Assembly: GCA_050246915.1 (NCBI GenBank)
Contig: JBFWVD010000038.1
Coordinates: forward strand, 1-49,237
Source: JBFWVD01 sp050246915
GTDB lineage: Bacteria > Actinomycetota > Acidimicrobiia > Acidimicrobiales > Ilumatobacteraceae
Direction: 5' to 3'
Length of the DNA stretch: 49,237 nucleotides
Shown here: positions 43,026 to 49,237 of the stretch, in pieces
Numbering within the stretch: the first letter of the stretch is position 1
How the letters are laid out: the number at the start of each line of letters is the position of its first letter
The notes under the pieces: model-generated
Databases searched by the model: none
Told to the model about the DNA's origin: nothing
Seen by the model: only the letters and a program-made list of their open reading frames with translations
Made by a program: the position numbers and the translations under genes

Positions 43026-43696
43026 CAGGCCCTCACTTGGAACGAGTCAGCGATCTGGCGCACGAGCCTGAGGTTCTCCTTGAAACACAGTGCTTCGCAC
43101 TTGATGAGCATTCGGTAGTACTTCGAGGTGGCCGGATTGAGGTAGGTGGTCTGGTCGATGGTGACCCAGTCGGTGCCATTCACGCGCCAGTTGAACACCA
43201 CGCGATTGCCCCGCATGCCGGTGCCCGTGGTGATCTCCTGGTAGTCGATCAACTCGAAGTCCTCGTTCCCGTTCTGCCATTCCTCGACCGGATCGAAAGC
43301 GAAGTCGGTGGCATGCGATCGCGAGATCTTGACGTTGAGGACCTCATGGAACGTGGTGTTGACCTCGGTGATCTCGATTTCGCCGACCAGTGAACTGGGC
43401 ACTTCCGCCGCCACGTTGTCGGCATCGGGCTCGGTGGCTGAGTCGAACACGATGTGCCAACTCCCCGATCCGATGTCGATCGGTGTCGTGCGGTCCTTCG
43501 CGATCTCGCGGGTGATGGTGAAGCGCTTCCACTTCCGGGGGACCTTCACGAAGGTCTTCTCCTGGGAGTTGTTCACGTACGCGAAGTCGCCCTCGACCGA
43601 GCACGACGACAGCGTCAATGCACCGACCAGCGCGATCCCCAGAGCCGGGGACATCAACCTCGGCACCGACATCGATCTCACGAGTCCCCTTCGCAT
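43025..43696 (-). CDS. Lipoprotein coupled to the FtsH-like protease
   Basis: 223 aa. A signal peptide with Arg-rich start (MRRGLVRSMSVPRLMSP) leads to a lipobox LTLSSC, with Cys as the lipidation site. The mature part is a beta-rich, charged domain (FVKVPRKWKRFTI, SWHIVFDSATEPD, WRVNGTDWVTIDQTTYLN) ending in a short Cys pair region (KCEALCFKENL). Family unknown to me. TGATG joins it to the protease gene. The start at 43696 or 43672 is undecided. Confidence 0.75.
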   Translation of the reverse strand: MRRGLVRSMSVPRLMSPALGIALVGALTLSSCSVEGDFAYVNNSQEKTFVKVPRKWKRFTITREIAKDRTTPIDIGSGSWHIVFDSATEPDADNVAAEVPSSLVGEIEITEVNTTFHEVLNVKISRSHATDFAFDPVEEWQNGNEDFELIDYQEITTGTGMRGNRVVFNWRVNGTDWVTIDQTTYLNPATSKYYRMLIKCEALCFKENLRLVRQIADSFQVRA

Positions 43697-43789
43697 CGGA
43701 GCATTATCGACCGTCGCGGCTGTGCACCGCGCAACCGTTCGAACAAACTTCACGGACCATCTTCGTAGCCGGACCGCCGATCGGTTGCC

Positions 43790-44602
43790 TCACGGGCGCT
43801 CCGGGGCGTACACGTTCCATCGGCCAGGTCGGGCGAATCCGATGAGCGTGATGCCGGCGCGGCGAGCGGTATCGACGGCCAACGCACTGGGTGCGCTCAC
43901 CGCGATGAGCGTGGAGAACCCTGCAGCCCATGCCTTTTGCACCATCTCGAAGCTCGCCCGTCCGGACACGAACAACCCCAGACCCGTGGCCGGCAAGTGC
44001 CCGTCGAGGAGGAGACGTCCTACGACCTTGTCGACGGCGTTGTGCCGACCGATGTCTTCTCGCACGGTGATGATCTGTCCGGCCGCGGAGAACGCAGCCG
44101 CGCCGTGGACCGCACCGGTCGACGTGAACAGCGGCTGACGCTCCACCACCGACGAGAGCACCGAGGCGAGTACCCCGTCAGAGATGGGATCGGTGACGGG
44201 CACCGGCGAGAGGCGCTCACACAACAGGTCGATGGCGTCCGACCCGCATACCCCGCACGAACTCGTCACGGCACCAAGGCGCGCGGTGGGCTCGGGGGCT
44301 CGGCCTCCGGTCTCGACAGTGACGACGTTGTACCCCGTCTCCCCCGCTGTGAAGCGTTCCTGACCTCGACCGCTGCAGTAGCGGATGCCGGTGACCGGGA
44401 ACCCGCCGAGCAACCCCTCGCCCCACACGAAACCGGCCGCCAGCTCGAAATCATGGCCGGGCGTACGCATGGTGGTCGTGACGCGATGGCCGTCGACGCG
44501 GATCTCGAGAGGCTCTTCGACGATCAGTTCATCAGGGCGCCGCCGCGAGCCCGACTCGTCGACGTGGGTGACGAGCACCTGACGCGTGCGGCCTCGGGAC
44601 AT
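43790..44602 (-). CDS. fdhD: Formate dehydrogenase accessory sulfurtransferase FdhD
   Basis: 270 aa. FdhD moves sulfur to the molybdenum/tungsten cofactor before insertion into formate dehydrogenases. Signatures: TTTMRTPGHDFELAAGFVWGEGLL, VTSSCGVCGSDAIDLL with the CxxC pair (116 and 119), VREDIGRHNAVDKVVG and MVQKAWAAGFSTLIAVSAPSALA. Full length, no lesion. No formate dehydrogenase gene lies in the window; the molybdenum enzyme at the left end is of another class. Confidence 0.93.
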   Translation of the reverse strand: MSRGRTRQVLVTHVDESGSRRRPDELIVEEPLEIRVDGHRVTTTMRTPGHDFELAAGFVWGEGLLGGFPVTGIRYCSGRGQERFTAGETGYNVVTVETGGRAPEPTARLGAVTSSCGVCGSDAIDLLCERLSPVPVTDPISDGVLASVLSSVVERQPLFTSTGAVHGAAAFSAAGQIITVREDIGRHNAVDKVVGRLLLDGHLPATGLGLFVSGRASFEMVQKAWAAGFSTLIAVSAPSALAVDTARRAGITLIGFARPGRWNVYAPERP

Positions 44603-44663
44603 GGGGGCAGGCTAGCGAGGACCCCGGCCGACGGGCCCGTGCGGACCGGTCGAGGGCCTTGGG

Positions 44664-45896
44664 TCAGGTGACCGCGGTGGCGTACAGGGCGGCAACCTCG
44701 GTTGACGTGAGCGGCCGATTGAACATCGCCACCTCGTCGATCCGACCGGTGAACGTCGGCTCGTTGTTCCACGACGTGTTGCCGATGTAGTTCACGGTGC
44801 GGTTCACATTGGGGATGGACCGGGCGTAGTTCGTCGACGACACCTGTACGCCATTGCGATAGATGACCACCTGACCGCTCGGGCTCTGGGTCACCACCAA
44901 GAACTGCCAACCGCCCGACGACAGCGAACCGTTCGGACCGCCAACCGCCGACAACGGCGACGATGGTGGGCGCACTTCATATGCCACCTGGTCGTAGCCG
45001 GCCAGGCGCCCGAACCACAGGTTGTTGTTGGCCTCACCGTTGCCGAGCTCGATGATGCGCTCGTAGAAGCCCGATCCCTCGGGCAGCGCCCACGCCGCGA
45101 ACGTGAGACCGCCGGACCAGTTGACGTTCATGGCCGGGAGGGTCACGAACGAGCCGGCGAACCGCGCGGCCGTCCCGTCGGTGTGAGCCAACGCACCGGG
45201 CCAGGTGAGCTGCACGCCAGCGGAGTACGTCCCGTTGTACCCGTGCGGTCCGAGGTCCGCGGCGGTCGTCCCCGAGGTCTCGTCGAGGCGCCAGTAGCCG
45301 CTGAGACCGTTGAGCGACAAGATCATTGCGGCGTAGGCACTCGACCCGGCGGCCGCCACCACGTTGCTGGCCGATGACCATCCGGCTCCCGTGGCGCCGA
45401 GTGCAGCGTCGCCGGTGCAGGCCCCCGATGTTGTGCCGTACTGCTGTCCACCCAACTCACTGCTGCGGATCAACATGCACGTGCCACTCGCGGACATGGC
45501 AGCCCCGCCCCAGAACACACCGCTGACGGCGACGCTCACCACCTTCGGACCTGTCGAGACTGCTGGCGACGCGACGTAGGTCAGCGACGGCTCGACGACC
45601 GCGAGGCCGGCCGCATTCACCGAGGTGTAGCTCGCGCTGGCCACAGCTCGCACCGCAAGTGCGAGGCTGGAGCGAGCAACGGTGTCCTGCGATCGCTTGC
45701 GAGCGCCGAGAAAGGTGGGAATCGCGATGGCCAACAAGATGGCGATCACGAGCACGACCACCATGAGCTCGATGAGCGTGAAACCACGGTCATCGGATCG
45801 CTCAGGGAGCCCCGCTCCTACGTCGCCCCTTGGGGTGGCGCGGTGGCGGGACATCCTCAACGATCCGATGCCCGGGTGGTTACGTGGAACGCTCAT
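44664..45896 (-). CDS. Type IV pilin-like protein fused to a LamG-like domain
   Basis: 410 aa. After a basic leader comes the prepilin signature RGFTLIELMVVVLVIAILLAIAIPTFLGA, read in parts; peptidase cleavage is expected after the Gly at about 38. A helical pilin stalk with Ala/Ser-rich turns follows, then a concanavalin/LamG-like domain from about residue 210: YWRLDETSGTTAADL, FAAWALPEGSGFYERIIELG, VVIYRNGVQVSSTNYA, and GRIDEVAMFNRPLTSTEVAALY. Such a large C-terminal sugar- or ligand-binding domain on a pilin is unusual. It lies 6 bases after the Tat-signal protein gene. A start at 45854 is the alternative. Confidence 0.85.
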   Translation of the reverse strand: MSVPRNHPGIGSLRMSRHRATPRGDVGAGLPERSDDRGFTLIELMVVVLVIAILLAIAIPTFLGARKRSQDTVARSSLALAVRAVASASYTSVNAAGLAVVEPSLTYVASPAVSTGPKVVSVAVSGVFWGGAAMSASGTCMLIRSSELGGQQYGTTSGACTGDAALGATGAGWSSASNVVAAAGSSAYAAMILSLNGLSGYWRLDETSGTTAADLGPHGYNGTYSAGVQLTWPGALAHTDGTAARFAGSFVTLPAMNVNWSGGLTFAAWALPEGSGFYERIIELGNGEANNNLWFGRLAGYDQVAYEVRPPSSPLSAVGGPNGSLSSGGWQFLVVTQSPSGQVVIYRNGVQVSSTNYARSIPNVNRTVNYIGNTSWNNEPTFTGRIDEVAMFNRPLTSTEVAALYATAVT

Positions 45897-45902
45897 CGGC
45901 GC

Positions 45903-46310
45903 TCAGAGCTCCGGATCAAGGAAGCCGAGCGCGAGCTCCCCACTGTTGTCAGCGCCGCTGACCCAGCGCAGATCGACCGAGTGACCGCCGTCGCGCGAAT
46001 GCTCCATCAACGTGGCCGAGATCTCGCTTCTCGAAGACACGGGCACCGGTTGGCAACGGCAGCCCACATGGGCACGACCGTTGAGCGCCGCCTGTCGAGA
46101 CGTGAAGATCTTGTTCTCGGCGTGAGAACGACACGCCTTGCACCGACACGGTGTGCCCGAGGCCGCGGTGTCGAGTCTCCACAACGTGATCCGACCGCCC
46201 GAGAGCCGCTGGGTGATCGACCCCATTGGCACGTTCCGGCTCAACGCGGCGCCCGCGAGCACGCCGGCGGCGCCGATGAGAACACCTCGACGTGACACTC
46301 CCGCAGCCAT
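45903..46310 (-). CDS. Tat-signal Cys-rich protein next to the pilin
   Basis: 135 aa. A twin-arginine signal (VSRRGVLIGAAGVLAGAAL) is followed by a compact domain with CRCKACRSHAENKIF, then RAHVGCRCQPVPV, giving five Cys and two His. A beta-rich end (HSVDLRWVSGADNSGELALG) completes it. The Cys/His layout suggests a metal site folded before export, as Tat export would need. I do not know the family name. The close coupling to the pilin-LamG gene suggests a shared cell-surface role. Confidence 0.75.
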   Translation of the reverse strand: MAAGVSRRGVLIGAAGVLAGAALSRNVPMGSITQRLSGGRITLWRLDTAASGTPCRCKACRSHAENKIFTSRQAALNGRAHVGCRCQPVPVSSRSEISATLMEHSRDGGHSVDLRWVSGADNSGELALGFLDPEL

Positions 46311-46416
46311 GCAGAGCCATCGGAGCCAACGACCCGGGCGTCAACGCGTTGACGATTCCTTGCCGAATGTGACCCGACGAGGCCCAGACACCCGTCATCG
46401 CCGAGTCATCGCCAAG

Positions 46417-47286
46417 TCAGGGGCGCGTCACGTCGGCGATCACTGATGCGAATCTCATCGCCGCGCCATCGTGCTGTGCCAAGAAGACGCTGGGCTCGGT
46501 CAACTCCAGCTCGAGCACCATCGGTCCATCATCACCCATGACCAGATCGACACGGGCGTAGAGAAGGTCGCCTCGCCCGCCTGGCACCACGTCGAGCACC
46601 CGTTCCGCCAACTCGCGCTCGGCGGTGGTGGGCTGACGCGGTGAGATCTCCTCGGCCTTGTACAGGCCTTCGACCTCATCGACACCGGGAACCAGGATCG
46701 GCCCCTTGCAGATGGCGTGGCTGAACTCGCCACCGAAGAACAACAGTCCGGTCTCACCTCGCTGATCCACCGAGGCGATGTAGGGCTGGACCATCACGAC
46801 ACGGTCGTCGTGCAAGAGTTGCTCGACGTGGGAGCGCGCGGCGTCACCGTCCACGGCCCGATAGCGCTCGGTGTCCTTCGATCCCGCCGATACAGCGGGC
46901 TTCACGACGAACTCACCCACGGACGGCAGCGAGAACGACTGGCCCGGAGCGATGAATGTCGTCGGGATCACCGAGATCCCGGCCGCCGCGAGATCCCGCA
47001 AGTAGCGCTTGTCGGTGTTCCAGCGAACGATGCTCGGGTTGTTCGCTATCCGGCCCACGGCCGCCACGTGATCGATCCACGCGAGGTACGCATCGAGTTG
47101 ACCTTGGTAGTCCCACGTCGAGCGGATCACGACCAGATCGAATCGACCCCATTCCACCGCCGGGTCATCCCAATCGACGACGCTCGCGTCAATACCGATT
47201 GACACGAGGGCATCGAGGAGGGGCGGAAGATCAGCGTCGAGATGGCGCGCCGATGCCGTAGAGGCGAGCGCAACGACGACACTCAT
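46417..47286 (-). CDS. ATP-grasp enzyme (DcsG/glutathione-synthase-like)
   Basis: 289 aa. The pattern is RSTWDYQGQLDAYLAWID near residues 55-70, NNPSIVRWNTDKRYLRDLAAAGI, PTTFIAPGQ, EFVVKPAVSAGSKDTERY, VMVQPYIASVDQRGETGLLFFGG and LYARVDLVMGDDGPMVLELELTEPS, the ATP-grasp core with Glu metal ligands. It resembles DcsG of D-cycloserine biosynthesis and related amino-acid ligases. No other cycloserine gene is nearby, so the product is unknown. It follows the nitrobindin-like gene by 15 bases and is likely co-transcribed. Confidence 0.83.
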   Translation of the reverse strand: MSVVVALASTASARHLDADLPPLLDALVSIGIDASVVDWDDPAVEWGRFDLVVIRSTWDYQGQLDAYLAWIDHVAAVGRIANNPSIVRWNTDKRYLRDLAAAGISVIPTTFIAPGQSFSLPSVGEFVVKPAVSAGSKDTERYRAVDGDAARSHVEQLLHDDRVVMVQPYIASVDQRGETGLLFFGGEFSHAICKGPILVPGVDEVEGLYKAEEISPRQPTTAERELAERVLDVVPGGRGDLLYARVDLVMGDDGPMVLELELTEPSVFLAQHDGAAMRFASVIADVTRP

Positions 47287-47301
47287 CGGGCGCTCGCAGG
47301 T

Positions 47302-47781
47302 TCACTGCACACGATGCAACGTCGCATCGAGATGATGGGTCATCGGGAGACCGACAGCGGCCATCGCCACTCGATAGGTGAGCACGTCACCATCGAGCGA
47401 GAGCACCCGTTGCGTCGCCGTGACCGACTTTGCGGTCGACGTCGTGGCGACGAGTGAGGAGTTCAACGTGATGGCTCCGTCGGCCGCCTCTCCTTCGAGC
47501 ATCTCGACCGCCCCGAATGGGTGCGACAGCACCACCTCGAAACGCCCCGGTCCCGGCGAACGCCAATAGCCCGATTCAGCATGCAGCGGACGCAGATCGT
47601 CCGACGCCTTCGTGCGTTGCGCGTACACGAGGAACGGCTTGCCCGGCACCGTGGTGAAGGAGATCTCCTCGAGATAGTCGAACGGCTCGATGGTCGGGTA
47701 CTCACCCCGACCCACCCCCGACCAGTTCCCGACGAAGGGACGCAAGGTCTCGGGGAGCTCGAGGGGGATGACGACTGACAT
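47302..47781 (-). CDS. Nitrobindin-like (FABP-type beta-barrel) heme-binding protein
   Basis: 159 aa. It starts ELPETLRPFVGNWSGVGRGEYPTI, with the GxWxGxGxGxYP motif of the nitrobindin/THAP4 family. A beta-barrel follows, with SGYWRSPGPGRFEVVLSHPFGAVEMLEG and a C-terminal THHLDATLHRV that holds the likely proximal His. Actinobacterial nitrobindins bind ferric heme and scavenge peroxynitrite. The start at 47781 matches the family; the longer frame adds 21 unrelated codons. Confidence 0.88.
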   Translation of the reverse strand: MSVVIPLELPETLRPFVGNWSGVGRGEYPTIEPFDYLEEISFTTVPGKPFLVYAQRTKASDDLRPLHAESGYWRSPGPGRFEVVLSHPFGAVEMLEGEAADGAITLNSSLVATTSTAKSVTATQRVLSLDGDVLTYRVAMAAVGLPMTHHLDATLHRVQ

Positions 47782-47831
47782 GTCCCCACGGTATCGATCC
47801 CCATCGGGCGCGACAGGTTGAAATCGACGAA

Positions 47832-47854
47832 GGCCCGGGCGCAAGGCCCGGACC
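47832..47854 (-). terminator. GC-rich hairpin downstream of groEL
   Basis: Arms GGTCCGGGC and GCCCGGGCC (one G-T pair) around a five-base loop, on the minus strand about 80 bases past the groEL stop. There is no T-run; it could still end groEL transcription. Confidence 0.55.
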
Positions 47855-47871
47855 TCCGTGTCAATTCAGGT

Positions 47872-47933
47872 TGAGCGAGTCGCTCAGATCCTCAGAAATC
47901 GTCTCCGCTGATTGGAGATTTCCTCGCTGACGC

Positions 47934-47945
<12 letters not shown>
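47872..47945. repeat. Duplicated groEL 3' end and a 7-1-7 palindrome
   Basis: CTCAGAAATCGTC (plus strand) occurs at 47933-47945, covering the groEL stop, and again at 47891-47903, 42 bases away. Read on the minus strand both say GACGATTTCTGAG, the Asp-Asp-Phe-stop end. Next to them is TGAGCGAGTCGCTCA (47872-47886), a perfect inverted repeat with a one-base centre. It may be the scar of a small duplication or a structured 3' end. Confidence 0.7.

Positions 47946-49237
<1,292 letters not shown>

Overview
The window is high-GC and reads as an actinomycete chromosome. Markers are a UPF0182 membrane protein, a Lon/PDZ protease of the YlbL type, a PAC2-family protein, a DivIVA-type coiled-coil protein, actinobacterial HemQ and GroEL. 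Acidimicrobiia or relatives are my guess, not something the sequence proves. The window starts just past the end of a catabolic operon and stops inside groEL.

Region 1 (about 0.4-7.9 kb, minus strand) is one tightly packed operon. In transcription order it encodes an M20 amidohydrolase, a SnoaL/NTF2-like protein, two luciferase-like flavin oxidoreductases, and the FAD, [2Fe-2S] and molybdopterin subunits of a xanthine-dehydrogenase-family hydroxylase. Most junctions overlap by 4 to 11 bases, so it looks like a complete catabolic pathway for an unknown, probably N-heterocyclic or amide, substrate.

Region 2 (about 8.1-16.2 kb) is a decayed integrative element beside an initiator tRNA gene. It holds a tyrosine integrase, an excisionase-like protein, an endonuclease gene cut off before its HNH domain, an IS3-family element carrying a nested IS30-family element, and a helicase remnant with its 5' half missing and a frameshift near the 3' end. 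The layers can be ordered: element arrival, IS3 insertion with flank deletion, IS30 insertion into the IS3 transposase (CAG target duplication), and an amber mutation in the IS30 transposase.

Region 3 (16.3-30.3 kb) looks like core genome. It carries a coiled-coil protein, UPF0182, the DivIVA-like protein with a phage-head-like C-terminus, the Lon-like protease, a HEAT-repeat gene whose stop codon sits in a perfect 40-bp palindrome, an exported PepSY-like protein, a GNAT acetyltransferase, a PAC2 protein, a Nudix hydrolase and glnD.

Region 4 (30.4-35.0 kb) is a urease operon, ureABCFGD, without ureE but with a His-rich UreG. It diverges from glnD, which fits nitrogen metabolism. It is followed by a toxin-antitoxin pair in which the antitoxin is intact and the toxin has lost one base.

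Region 5 (35.8-49.2 kb) carries a pyridine-nucleotide disulfide oxidoreductase; an apparent hemQ-alaX-larE-hypothetical operon; an unusual FtsH-like AAA protease coupled to a lipoprotein; fdhD; a type IV pilin-like protein fused to a LamG-like domain with a Tat-exported Cys-rich partner; an ATP-grasp enzyme next to a nitrobindin-like protein; and the 3' part of groEL. All calls come from reading translations and motifs by eye; no database search was run.
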